Below the pieces are notes generated by a model. The model did no database searches. It had not been told where the DNA came from and saw nothing but the letters and a program-made list of their open reading frames with translations. A program made the translations under genes and the position numbers. 64,000 bases of DNA from Martinezella hainanensis. Lineage in GTDB: Bacteria; Pseudomonadota; Alphaproteobacteria; Rhizobiales; Rhizobiaceae. Of the stretch, positions 34,176-42,470 are shown in pieces. Within the stretch, counting starts at the first letter, position 1; every line of letters begins with the position of its first letter. Where the stretch lies: positions 151,485 to 215,484 of the forward strand of contig NZ_FMAC01000008.1 of the NCBI RefSeq assembly GCF_900094555.1. The letters run 5' to 3'.

Positions 34176-34294
34176 CTGCGCAGCATGACAGGGTACGTGC
34201 AGGTCCGCAACGTGTCACACACATCGATCAAAACTTGACTTTCATGGGCAAAACCCCGAAGCCAGATCATCAAACCAAGCAAACGACCGGGCAA

Positions 34295-34954
34295 ATGGCA
34301 GACCAGACGACAAAAGACGACAAGCCGCTTTTCGGGCGTCCGTGGATCTTCATCCGCGGTGTGCCGTCGATGAAATTTCTGCCGCCGGAAGGGCCGCCGG
34401 AAATCGCTTTTGCCGGCCGCTCCAATGTCGGCAAGTCGTCGCTGATCAATGCTCTGGTCGGACACAAGGGGCTGGCGCGGACCTCGAATACGCCGGGGCG
34501 CACGCAGGAGCTCAACTATTTCGTTCCCGACGGTTTTTCCGGCGAGGGTGGCGATCTGCCGCCGATGGCGCTGGTCGACATGCCTGGCTACGGCTACGCC
34601 GAAGCACCCAAGGATCAGGTCGATGCCTGGACGAAGCTGGTCTTCGACTATCTGCGCGGACGCACGACGCTGAAGCGCGTCTATGTGCTGATCGACAGCC
34701 GCCATGGCATCAAGAAGAACGATGCAGAGGTTCTGGATCTGCTCGACAAGGCCGCCGTTTCCTATCAGATCGTGCTTACGAAGACCGACAAGATCAAGGA
34801 GGCGGGCATACCGAAGCTGCTCGCCGATACCGCCGAAAAAATCCGCAAGCGCCCGGCCGCCTATCCCGGCATCCTCGCCACCTCCTCGGAAAAAGGCGTG
34901 GGACTTCAGGAATTGCGCGAGGCCATCGGGCTGACGGTCGGCATCCAGGTCTGA
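34295..34954 (+). CDS. engB: Ribosome biogenesis GTPase EngB (YihA/YsxC)
   Basis: 219-residue P-loop GTPase needed for large-subunit assembly. G1 is GRSNVGKSS, G2 includes TSNTPGRTQ, G3 is DMPGYGYA, G4 is TKTDK and G5 is ATSSEKG, all in order. The ATG at 34295 gives the family N-terminus (MADQTTKDDKPLFGRP); an ATG at 34244 would add 17 residues and neither has a strong ribosome site. Normally next to yidC in rhizobia; here separated by the ars insertion. Confidence 0.95.
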   Translation: MADQTTKDDKPLFGRPWIFIRGVPSMKFLPPEGPPEIAFAGRSNVGKSSLINALVGHKGLARTSNTPGRTQELNYFVPDGFSGEGGDLPPMALVDMPGYGYAEAPKDQVDAWTKLVFDYLRGRTTLKRVYVLIDSRHGIKKNDAEVLDLLDKAAVSYQIVLTKTDKIKEAGIPKLLADTAEKIRKRPAAYPGILATSSEKGVGLQELREAIGLTVGIQV

Positions 34955-34974
34955 GGACCGCTCCGATACAATGA

Positions 34975-35012
34975 GGCCGCCGCCCCCGACCCCGCGTAAG
35001 GCGACGGCGGCC
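34975..35012. terminator. Hairpin between engB and the fasciclin gene
   Basis: GGCCGCCG (34975-34982) pairs with CGGCGGCC (35005-35012) in the gap between convergent genes. No T-run follows, so a terminator role is only suggested. Confidence 0.35.
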
Positions 35013-35028
35013 GTGTTGCCGCTAAGGA

Positions 35029-35586
35029 TTACATCTTCGGCAACAACACCTTGTCGACCACATGGATCACGCCGTTCGACTGCTTGACGTCGGCGATTGT
35101 GATATGGGCGGTGCCGCCGGCCTCATCGGTCAGCGTCAGCTTGCCGCCCTTGTCCATGGCCTTGATGGTACAGCCGCCGACCGTTTTCAGATCGTATTCG
35201 CCGCCCTTGCTCATCGCCCACTTCTTGATGGCGGCGGCCATGTCATCACCGGCCACGACATGGCAAGTCAGGATCTTGACCAGCTTTTCCTTGTTTTCCG
35301 GCTTCAGCAGCGTTTCCACCGTACCGGCCGGCAGCTGCTTGAAGGCTTCGTTGGTCGGTGCGAAGACGGTGAAAGGGCCTTTGCCCTCAAGGGTATCGAC
35401 GAGACCGGCCGCCTTCACGGCCGCGACCAGTGTCGTGTGATCCTTGGAATTCACGGCATTCTGGATGATGTTCTTGCTGGCATACATTGCCGCACCACCC
35501 ACCATCGGGTCCTTGGCGTAGGCGAGGCTGCTTGCAGCGGGCAGCATCGCGGCGATGGCGGCAATGCGAAACACGGTCTTGATCAT
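35029..35586 (-). CDS. Secreted fasciclin (FAS1) domain protein
   Basis: 185 residues. Signal peptide at 1-24 (MIKTVFRIAAIAAMLPAASSLAYA). One FAS1 domain follows: the H1 region DHTTLVAAVKAAGLVDTLEGKG, FTVFAPTNEAFKQLP, and the H2 region NGVIHVVDKVLLP are all typical. FAS1 domains act in adhesion and matrix contact. It lies downstream of an ECF sigma/anti-sigma pair on the same strand, the same trio as mycobacterial sigK-rskA-mpt70/83, so it is a probable target of that sigma factor. Confidence 0.92.
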   Translation of the reverse strand: MIKTVFRIAAIAAMLPAASSLAYAKDPMVGGAAMYASKNIIQNAVNSKDHTTLVAAVKAAGLVDTLEGKGPFTVFAPTNEAFKQLPAGTVETLLKPENKEKLVKILTCHVVAGDDMAAAIKKWAMSKGGEYDLKTVGGCTIKAMDKGGKLTLTDEAGGTAHITIADVKQSNGVIHVVDKVLLPKM

Positions 35587-35695
35587 GACGTCTCCTCTTC
35601 CTCTCTGTTGCCCCGCTCGGGCGGGGTCGGAAGAGGATACGGAGCGCGCCGACGATAAGTTTCAGCCGCCAGCAGCTTTTATGAGACGCAGTCCC

Positions 35696-36409
35696 TCAGG
35701 GCAGATGGATCGTGCCGGAGGCAACCACATCGCCCGTGGGCTTGCCGGTCGGCGAGCCGCCAAAGGGTTCGACGCTGACGGCGATGATCGCGCCTTCCGT
35801 CAATTTGGCGTGAAGCTCCGGCGACAGGACGATTTCGCCATCGCCAGTCGGTGGCAGGATGCCCAGCGCCTCGGCGGGATCGCTGCCGCGAATCAGCCAG
35901 AGCTCCAGCGATTTCTCCTCGGGCTTGCCGGCGGCGACCGGCGTAATTTTCAGACGCCCGTTGGCGATGTCGTAGTTGGCGAGGAGATTGAAGGGACTGT
36001 TCTGGCCGGAAAGAGACGCGGTGAGCTGCTTGCCGGGGGTTGTGCGCAAGCCGCCTTCGTTCGTGATGGCGAAGACGAGTACGCCGGCCGCCAAAAACAG
36101 CGAGCCGAAGGCGACGGAACGCCAGAGCATCAGCGAATTCCAGAGATGGGCACCGAGTGCCACTTCGCCGAAAATCCGCTTTTCGATCTTTGGATAGACC
36201 GAAGGGGATGGCGTCGCCGCTTCGTATTCCTCGTTGAATTCCGAGAGGTTCTGCTCCCAGCGGCTGACGATGGCGGCAAACTGGCGGTCGCTGCGCATGC
36301 GGCGCTCGACCTTCTGCCGGTCCTCCAAGGAAAGCACGCCAAGCACATATTCTCCGGCCAGGACTTCGTCGCGGGAGCGGCCTCCCTTGCTTTGATCGGG
36401 CGTACTCAT
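35696..36409 (-). CDS. Anti-sigma factor, RskA type
   Basis: 237 residues. The N-terminal cytoplasmic part (about 1-85, DEVLAGEYVLGVLSLEDR) binds the sigma factor and lacks the HxxxCxxC zinc motif, as in RskA. One membrane helix lies near 97-116 (WRSVAFGSLFLAAGVLVF), then a periplasmic RskA-C domain with LELWLI and late GPxx-like VSVEPFGGSPTGKPTG. It overlaps the sigma gene by ATGA, so the two are co-translated. Release is presumably by regulated proteolysis. Confidence 0.88.
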   Translation of the reverse strand: MSTPDQSKGGRSRDEVLAGEYVLGVLSLEDRQKVERRMRSDRQFAAIVSRWEQNLSEFNEEYEAATPSPSVYPKIEKRIFGEVALGAHLWNSLMLWRSVAFGSLFLAAGVLVFAITNEGGLRTTPGKQLTASLSGQNSPFNLLANYDIANGRLKITPVAAGKPEEKSLELWLIRGSDPAEALGILPPTGDGEIVLSPELHAKLTEGAIIAVSVEPFGGSPTGKPTGDVVASGTIHLP

Positions 36410-36945
36410 CGGTCCATGCACTCTCTCAGTCTAATCAGGCTTCGGCGCAGCCACGTGCGCATAGTGTTCAGTGGCACAGCGTGCTGGTCGGCGAGCTCCT
36501 GATAGCTCAAGCCCTCGACATAGGCGCTGCGAACTGCCCGCGCGCGATCAGCTTCCAACTCTTCCATGCACCTGTCAATCCGCCTCCCCTCTCCCTTCAC
36601 GATTGCTTGTTCTTCGGGGCCGGGTTCCAGGTCGGCGAGATCGTAAGCGCTGTCTATTTCGTCGGCTACGGGCTTGCGCGCGCGGATGAAATCGATGGCG
36701 CGGTTGCGTGCGATCGTCATCAACCAGGCCATTGCCGGCCCTTCCGCGACAGCAAATTGCTCGGCCCGCTGCCAGACCTTGATATAGACCTCCTGCAAAA
36801 CCTCTTCCGCATCCGCCTTGTTGCCAACGATACGCAGGCAAACACCGAGGAGTTTCGGGCTGGTACGCTTGTAGAGCGCGGCAAAGGCTTTCTGATCGCG
36901 CATGGCGATGCGGCCGATCAGCGCTTCCGTCTCCTCGCTCGCCAT
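36406..36945 (-). CDS. ECF sigma factor, SigK type
   Basis: 179 residues. Region 2 (about 20-90) includes ALYKRTSPKLLGVCLRI and AEEVLQEVYIKVWQRA, with WLMTIARNRAIDFIRARK as 2.4. Region 4 (about 125-175) has GLSYQELADQHAVPLNTMRTWLRRSLIRLR. No extra domains. Paired with a downstream membrane anti-sigma factor, so it should respond to an envelope signal and direct transcription of its own operon and the fasciclin gene. Confidence 0.93.
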   Translation of the reverse strand: MASEETEALIGRIAMRDQKAFAALYKRTSPKLLGVCLRIVGNKADAEEVLQEVYIKVWQRAEQFAVAEGPAMAWLMTIARNRAIDFIRARKPVADEIDSAYDLADLEPGPEEQAIVKGEGRRIDRCMEELEADRARAVRSAYVEGLSYQELADQHAVPLNTMRTWLRRSLIRLRECMDR

Positions 36946-37028
36946 CCAAATCCCCGGGGTGCGATGCCTGCACCATCTTTAGAAGAAAACTTCGCTTCGG
37001 CAAACGTGTCCGCACCATCAATTTCGGC

Positions 37029-37050
37029 GACGCTAATGTGACATAGCGTC
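37029..37050. promoter_or_regulatory. Inverted repeat upstream of the sigma operon
   Basis: GACGCTA (37029-37035), 8 bases, TAGCGTC (37044-37050). It is 84 bases before the sigma factor start and 180 before argB, in a 285-base divergent gap. A regulator site is plausible, but none can be named. Confidence 0.4.
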
Positions 37051-37230
37051 AACTAAGGCGCAGCGCGATCTTTCAGATCCGCTTTTCGCGCTTTAGGTAT
37101 TTGATTTTGCCCATGTCGTTGTCGCAAAACCGCTGCGCACATTTGCGCGGCATGTTTTAATCCCGAGATCATTATTCCCTCTGTCAAAAACTTGAGATAA
37201 AAGGCCGCGATCAATTTCGAAGGGTGCACC

Positions 37231-38118
37231 ATGTCCGAAGCCCAAAGCGAACTCCAAGCCAACCTGCTCGCACAGGCGCTGCCCTACATGCAGCGTTACG
37301 AAAACAAGACCATCGTCGTGAAATACGGTGGCCATGCCATGGGCAATGTCGAACTCGGCAAGGCCTTTGCCGCCGATATCGCCCTGTTGAAGCAATCGGG
37401 CGTCAACCCGATCGTCGTTCACGGCGGCGGCCCGCAGATCGGCGCCATGCTGACGAAGATGGGCATCGAATCGAAGTTCGAAGGCGGCCTGCGCGTCACC
37501 GACCAGAAGACGGTCGAGATCGTCGAAATGGTGCTCGCCGGCTCGATCAACAAGGAAATCGTCGCGCTGATCAACCAGACCGGCGAATGGGCGATCGGCC
37601 TTTGCGGCAAGGACGGCAACATGGTCTTCGCCGAAAAGGCGCACAAGACCATCAAGGACCCGGATTCGAACATCGAGCGCGTGCTCGACCTCGGTTTCGT
37701 CGGTGAAGTGGTCGAAGTCGACCGCACGCTGCTCGACCTGCTCGCCAAGTCCGAGATGATCCCGGTCATCGCCCCGGTCGCCCCCGGCCGCGACGGCGCG
37801 ACCTACAACATCAACGCCGACACCTTTGCCGGCGCCATCGCCGGCGCGCTCTCCGCCACACGCCTGCTCTTCCTGACGGATGTTCCCGGCGTTCTCGACA
37901 AGCAGGGTCAGCTCATCAAGGAACTTTCCGTCGCCCAGGCCCACGCGCTGATCGCCGACGGCACCATTTCCGGCGGCATGATCCCGAAGGTCGAAACCTG
38001 CATCGACGCCATCAAGGCAGGTGTTCAGGGCGTCGTCATCCTCAACGGCAAGACGGCCCATTCGGTGCTGCTCGAAATCTTCACCGAGCGTGGCGCTGGC
38101 ACGCTGATCGTCCCGTAA
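37231..38118 (+). CDS. argB: Acetylglutamate kinase
   Basis: 295-residue cytoplasmic kinase phosphorylating N-acetylglutamate, second step of arginine synthesis. The phosphate-binding Lys and glycines are in KYGGHAMG (about residues 31-38) and HGGGPQIG; substrate residues are in FEGGLRVTD and INADTFAGAIAGAL, with Lys in GGMIPKVETC. The N-terminal helix (about 1-25) suggests the arginine-inhibited hexameric form. It stands downstream of engB in the usual rhizobial order, with the sigma operon between. Confidence 0.96.
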   Translation: MSEAQSELQANLLAQALPYMQRYENKTIVVKYGGHAMGNVELGKAFAADIALLKQSGVNPIVVHGGGPQIGAMLTKMGIESKFEGGLRVTDQKTVEIVEMVLAGSINKEIVALINQTGEWAIGLCGKDGNMVFAEKAHKTIKDPDSNIERVLDLGFVGEVVEVDRTLLDLLAKSEMIPVIAPVAPGRDGATYNINADTFAGAIAGALSATRLLFLTDVPGVLDKQGQLIKELSVAQAHALIADGTISGGMIPKVETCIDAIKAGVQGVVILNGKTAHSVLLEIFTERGAGTLIVP

Positions 38119-38274
38119 GGGCGGCGTCGTCTTAAAGGCTAACTGAATAATTGGCTGATTTTAATCTGTTGTGATTCCGTTGGGCTGCGAAGCCCAATGG
38201 ACATGACGGTGGCTTGGACTAAAACTACCAGCCGTGTGAGCGGCGTGAGGCGTTGAAAACACGGCGCAGGGAAA

Positions 38275-38700
38275 TTACCCGCGTCTAAACTTGAGCACAG
38301 CCCTTCCTGTTGGATTGCCCGATACCAACGGATTGGGCATCCAGCTCGTAAAGACCTCGAGCGTGTCTCCATCAAGCTTGTAGAAGCGTTCCTGCTCACT
38401 GCCGTTCCAGGCTTCATTCCAGGACGAGTCGATCTTTGTGATGAACCTGTCCCCCTCTATCCGATAGCGTCCGGTATAGGTCATCATGGTACGGAACAGT
38501 CCGAGCAGTTTCTCATCTGTAGTCCCTGGCTCCCGCGCCTCGGCGGTCACCAGCACCATCATTCGCCCATCCGGGCCGAACATAAGGTACCCATTGGGGT
38601 GGTCGCCCCACGGTCGACTGCGCTCCTCTGAAGCCTGAAGCTCAGTGTCAAAGGAAACCAACCGCCAGCTACCGTGGAGCTCGGTGTCGCGCTCAGACAT
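38275..38700 (-). CDS. Lipocalin-like domain protein
   Basis: 141 residues, no signal peptide. The fold pattern LHGSWRLVSFDTE…YLMFGPDGRMMVLVTAE…YTGRYRIEGDRFITKIDSSW matches the lipocalin-like (Lipocalin_5) family of small beta barrels. ATG 38700 is chosen because AGGAG lies 6 bases before it. Ligand and role unknown. The 156 bases between argB and this gene contain only a short hairpin at 38180-38197. Confidence 0.75.
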   Translation of the reverse strand: MSERDTELHGSWRLVSFDTELQASEERSRPWGDHPNGYLMFGPDGRMMVLVTAEAREPGTTDEKLLGLFRTMMTYTGRYRIEGDRFITKIDSSWNEAWNGSEQERFYKLDGDTLEVFTSWMPNPLVSGNPTGRAVLKFRRG

Positions 38701-38773
38701 TTTCACTCCTGTCGCACTTTGCTCAAGGTACCCACTTGTCGGGAACGGAAAGTATCCTGGCTCCCATCATGCC

Positions 38774-39544
38774 TCAAGTCGGCCGGTAGATTGCCTCGGC
38801 TTCGCTCTTCAGCATTCCCATGACAGAGCGGTAGGGTGCCGGCCCGTAGCTGATGCGGCTGACGCCCAGCTTTGCCATGGTCTCGTTGTCAGGCGTCGTC
38901 GGGCGCACCATGATATTGACAGGCAGAGGCGAACGCTCGCAAAGAGCCCCGATCAGTTCCGGTTCGACCAGGCCCGGTGCGAAGAAGCCGCTGGCGCCAG
39001 CCTCGGCAAAGGCATCGGCGCGCTGAAAGGCGTCATCCAGCAGCAGCTGATGATGGGCCGTATCGCTTTCCTGCAGGAAAAGATCGGTGCGGGCATTGAT
39101 GAACAGCGGCATCTCGCGGCGGTCCGCCATTTCCCGGATGGCGCGGATGCGCGCCGCCTGCGTCTCGATAGGATGAACGCCCTGACCGCCGATCACCTGA
39201 TCCTCGAAATTGATGCCGATGGCGCCGTGATCCATGATCTTTTCGACATTGGCGGCAACCTCCTCGGGTTCGACCGCATAACCACCCTCGAAATCGACCG
39301 ACAGCGGCAATGGGCTCGTCACCGAAATCAGCCGGGCGGTGACCGCCAGCAGCGATAACGGAATGGCCTGGCCGTCGCCGAAACCATTGGCTGCGGCAAC
39401 CGACCAGCTTCCCGTCGCCAGCGCCTTGGCGCCAGCCTCGGTCACGGCCTTGGCCGAGCCTGCATCCCAAATATTGAAAAGGATCAGCGGCTCACCCTTC
39501 TTGTGCAGCCGCGCGAATTCCTGCGCCTTTTCCACCTGACTCAT
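38774..39544 (-). CDS. Isocitrate lyase/PEP mutase superfamily protein
   Basis: 256 residues, TIM-barrel of the ICL/PEP mutase family (methylisocitrate lyase-like). Visible landmarks are ILFNIWDAGSAKAV, the Asp pair in VDFEGGYA, GINFEDQVIGG, and FINARTDLFL. The K-K-C-G-H loop of true isocitrate lyases is absent, so a C-C or P-C lyase of unknown substrate, such as an oxaloacetate- or phosphonate-type enzyme, is likely. The start follows GGAGGGG; the longer frame to 39616 is unused. Confidence 0.85.
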   Translation of the reverse strand: MSQVEKAQEFARLHKKGEPLILFNIWDAGSAKAVTEAGAKALATGSWSVAAANGFGDGQAIPLSLLAVTARLISVTSPLPLSVDFEGGYAVEPEEVAANVEKIMDHGAIGINFEDQVIGGQGVHPIETQAARIRAIREMADRREMPLFINARTDLFLQESDTAHHQLLLDDAFQRADAFAEAGASGFFAPGLVEPELIGALCERSPLPVNIMVRPTTPDNETMAKLGVSRISYGPAPYRSVMGMLKSEAEAIYRPT

Positions 39545-39761
39545 CGCATCCCCTCCGAAAAGCCCGGCCGGGCGATTTCTCCTCCGCGACCCAAAAGAGC
39601 GTAAGCTCTCCCTCACATGGCAAATAGAGTAAAACCCCGGAAATCAATGGTAAAATCATAGCCGGCATTGGATCGCACGGCAATCTCCCCAAAATGGCTG
39701 AGATGCCGCAGTGTGAATATTTCCCTTCCCCCGCCTGGAGCGGGCATGCCATAAGACCGGC

Positions 39762-40466
39762 ATGAACCAGACAAAAACACTATCCGAGCCTTCAGATTTC
39801 GCCGACATCCGCGATTGGGTGTTCGATCTCGACAACACGCTCTATCCGCACCATGTCGATCTCTTCGCGCAGATCGACAAGAACATGACGGCTTACGTCT
39901 CGGCCCTCTTGCAGATGGAGCGCGAAGATGCCCGCAAGCTGCAGAAGCAATATTACCTGGAGCATGGCACGACCCTGCAGGGCTTGATGATTCATCACGG
40001 CATCGACCCCAACGATTTCCTGGAGAAGGCGCATGCGATCGACTATTCGGCGCTGACGCCGCAGCCGGAGCTCGCCGCCGCCATCAAGGCGCTGCCGGGA
40101 CGCAAGTTCATCTTCACCAACGGCAGCGTCAAACACGCCGAGGCGACGGCCGGCGCTCTCGGCATCCTCGACGGGTTTGATGATATTTTCGATATCGTTG
40201 CGGCGGACTACGTGCCGAAGCCGGCCGGGACGACCTACGACAAGTTCATGAGCCTTCATCGCGTCGACACGAAGAAGGCCGTCATGTTCGAGGACCTGCC
40301 GCGCAATCTCACCGTGCCCAAGGCGCTGGGCATGAAAACGGTGCTGCTGGTACCACAGAATCTCGAGACAACGGTCGTCGAATGGTGGGAGCGCACGACC
40401 GGCGAGGACGATCATATCGACTACGTGACCGACGATCTCACCGCCTTCCTCAAAGCGCTGATTTAA
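39762..40466 (+). CDS. HAD hydrolase, pyrimidine 5'-nucleotidase type
   Basis: 234-residue haloacid dehalogenase-fold phosphatase. Motif I is FDLDNTLYP (nucleophile Asp and DxD), the cap follows, motif II is FTNGS, the Lys of motif III lies in DYVPKPAG, and motif IV is MFEDLPRN. The DNTLYP form is typical of the SDT1/PHM8-like pyrimidine 5'-nucleotidase group. Monocistronic. Natural substrate not proven. Confidence 0.9.
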   Translation: MNQTKTLSEPSDFADIRDWVFDLDNTLYPHHVDLFAQIDKNMTAYVSALLQMEREDARKLQKQYYLEHGTTLQGLMIHHGIDPNDFLEKAHAIDYSALTPQPELAAAIKALPGRKFIFTNGSVKHAEATAGALGILDGFDDIFDIVAADYVPKPAGTTYDKFMSLHRVDTKKAVMFEDLPRNLTVPKALGMKTVLLVPQNLETTVVEWWERTTGEDDHIDYVTDDLTAFLKALI

Positions 40467-40579
40467 CCATTCATTAGAACGGGGTTACCAAAGTTTCATC
40501 CGCCTTACAGAGGTTTAATTGGTCGTTTTCGACCGCCAGCCGTATCGTTTGACCATTCCTCGACACGAAAGGAAAAGCG

Positions 40580-41311
40580 ATGAACGGGAAAAAACTTCTT
40601 CTGGCTGGACTTTCCGCAACCCTGCTTCTCAGCGGTGCCGCACAGGTAGCACTCGCCGCCTCGCATGATGGCGACGGCCGGGACAGGCATCATCATCAAG
40701 GCCGCTGGCACAGACCGCATTTTTCGCCCGAAGTCCTTTACGTCCGCATGCTGAAGGAATTCGGCAATCCCGGCGATACGAAGCTCACCAAGGATGAAGT
40801 CAAGGCGGGTGTCGACAAGATCTTCGACCAGATCGACGTCAATCATGACGGCGAAATCACCCCTGGCGAATATCGCGCCTACCGCCAGGAGCAGATGAAG
40901 CAGTGGCGGGCCGAACATGCCAAGGCCGATGGCGATCAGACACAAAATGGCCAGGCTCAGGGCGGCGACCAGGCTCAAGGCAATCAAGCCCAAGGCAATC
41001 AGGCACAGAGCAATCAAGCCCCGGCCGACCAGTCCAAGAGCGACCAGGCTCAAAACGACCAAGCCCAGAACGACAATGACAACGACAAGGGCGGCGAAGG
41101 CCATCGCCATCACAGACCGCATGGCCGCTTCATGCACGAGGGTGGCTTCATGCGCGGTGCGATGATCTTCCGTTTTGCCGATACCGACCAAAGTGGCCAG
41201 ATCAGCAAGAAGGAAGCCGAAGACGCCATGAACAAGCTCTTCGACCGGCTGGACCGCAACCACGACGGCGTGGTCAACCTGGATGACATGCCGGGCCGGC
41301 CGCTGCTGTAA
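40580..41311 (+). CDS. Secreted EF-hand calcium-binding protein with Gln/Asn repeats
   Basis: 243 residues. Signal peptide 1-27 (…SGAAQVALA). EF-hand loops are seen at DVNHDGEITPGE (about 88-99), DTDQSGQISKKE (about 202-213) and DRNHDGVVNLDD (about 224-235), each with acidic ligands at positions 1, 3, 5 and 12. Between them (about 118-175) is a low-complexity linker of DQAQ/NQAQ repeats and a His-rich stretch. Likely periplasmic or exported; Ca2+ buffering or sensing is inferred. AAGGAAAAGCG precedes the start. Confidence 0.85.
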   Translation: MNGKKLLLAGLSATLLLSGAAQVALAASHDGDGRDRHHHQGRWHRPHFSPEVLYVRMLKEFGNPGDTKLTKDEVKAGVDKIFDQIDVNHDGEITPGEYRAYRQEQMKQWRAEHAKADGDQTQNGQAQGGDQAQGNQAQGNQAQSNQAPADQSKSDQAQNDQAQNDNDNDKGGEGHRHHRPHGRFMHEGGFMRGAMIFRFADTDQSGQISKKEAEDAMNKLFDRLDRNHDGVVNLDDMPGRPLL

Positions 41312-41345
41312 GCCGATAGTTCCGGCAATAGTCCCATGAACGGAC

Positions 41346-41377
41346 GCCCGCCCTCGCCTCCGCGACGGCGGGCTTTT
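41346..41377 (+). terminator. Intrinsic terminator after the EF-hand gene
   Basis: GCCCGCC (41346-41352) pairs with GGCGGGC (41367-41373), followed by TTTT. It lies 34 bases after the stop and just before the convergent LOG-family gene. Confidence 0.75.
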
Positions 41378-41382
41378 CATTG

Positions 41383-42255
41383 TCAGTGCCCGTTGTCGTG
41401 CTCATAGAAGTCGGCGACGATCTTCCATGCCTCGTCGGCGGTATCGACAAAGCTGATGAGGTTCACATCGTCGGGCGCGATGGTGCCGAACTCGGCCAGC
41501 GCGTCGAAATTGATGATGCTGCGCCAGAACTTTTCGCCGAAGAGAATGAGCGGCAGGCGCTCCATGCGACCGGTCTGGATGAGCGTCAGGCATTCGAACA
41601 GCTCGTCCATCGTGCCGAAGCCGCCCGGGAACACGGCGATCGCCTTGGCGCGCACCATGAAGTGCATCTTGCGGATCGCGAAATAATGGAAATTGAAGCT
41701 GAGCTCCGGCGTCACATAGGCGTTCGGCGCCTGCTCGTGTGGCAGCACGATGTTGAGGCCGATCGAGGGTGCCCCTTCTTCGGCCGCACCGCGATTGCCC
41801 GCCTCCATCACGCCCGGGCCGCCGCCGGTGACGACGACATATTCGTGGTAGTCGAAACCGGCGGAATAGCGCGAGCAAAGCCGGGCGAACTTGCGCGCTT
41901 CCTCGTAGTAAACCGATGCAGCCTCGAGATTGGCGCGTTGCACATCATTGCGCGCGGCCCAGGCATTGGTGCCGGGAGCAGGAATGCGCGCGCCGCCGAA
42001 CATGACGACCGTCGACTTGATGCCGCGCTCGGTCAGCGACATTTCGGTCTTCAGCAATTCCAGCTGCAGGCGGATCGGCCGCAACTCCTCGCGGCAGAGG
42101 AAATCCTCGTCCGCATAGGCAAGGCGGTAGGACGGCGACATCGACTGCGGCGTGCGCGGCACCGACTCGGCTCGCTGCTTGTCCGCCGAGCTCGTCTTCA
42201 ACGGGTCCCAGACCCCGTCCTTGCGCCTCAGCCTGCCGTTCTTCCCCTTGCTCAT
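41383..42255 (-). CDS. LOG family protein (TIGR00730, nucleotide phosphoribohydrolase-like)
   Basis: 290 residues. The Rossmann-like core carries the LOG signature: VMFGGARIPAPGT, VVTGGGPGVMEAGNRGA and PGGFGTMDELFE (the PGGxGTxxE motif). Characterised members cleave nucleoside monophosphates to base and ribose-5-phosphate, including cytokinin activation. The N-terminal 60 residues are a basic extension not found in the short plant-type LOGs, so activity may be on ordinary nucleotides. Confidence 0.88.
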   Translation of the reverse strand: MSKGKNGRLRRKDGVWDPLKTSSADKQRAESVPRTPQSMSPSYRLAYADEDFLCREELRPIRLQLELLKTEMSLTERGIKSTVVMFGGARIPAPGTNAWAARNDVQRANLEAASVYYEEARKFARLCSRYSAGFDYHEYVVVTGGGPGVMEAGNRGAAEEGAPSIGLNIVLPHEQAPNAYVTPELSFNFHYFAIRKMHFMVRAKAIAVFPGGFGTMDELFECLTLIQTGRMERLPLILFGEKFWRSIINFDALAEFGTIAPDDVNLISFVDTADEAWKIVADFYEHDNGH

Positions 42256-42470
42256 CTATTCATGCCTTTCGAATCGATCATGACAGGCCATTTCCATTCG
42301 CAAACAGAAATAGCCAAGCTCTTGCATATGCCCCTACAACGCCTTGAATCCAAGCTCAATCGGCGCGGAAAAGACATTCCATTTTCGGCATCCATGCTAT
42401 AGGACCAATCGACCGCTTCCGGACCTTTATCCGGAAATCCCGATAGGCCCTGACGTTGTAAGGAATTCCC

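Noticed and set aside
38180..38197. TTGGGCT-GCGA-AGCCCAA hairpin after argB as a terminator
   Set aside because: The stem is real, but no T-run follows on either strand and it is 62 bases from the argB stop.
40930..41090. CRISPR-like short repeats
   Set aside because: The repeats are in frame inside the EF-hand gene, have no spacers of constant length and encode a DQAQ/NQAQ linker.
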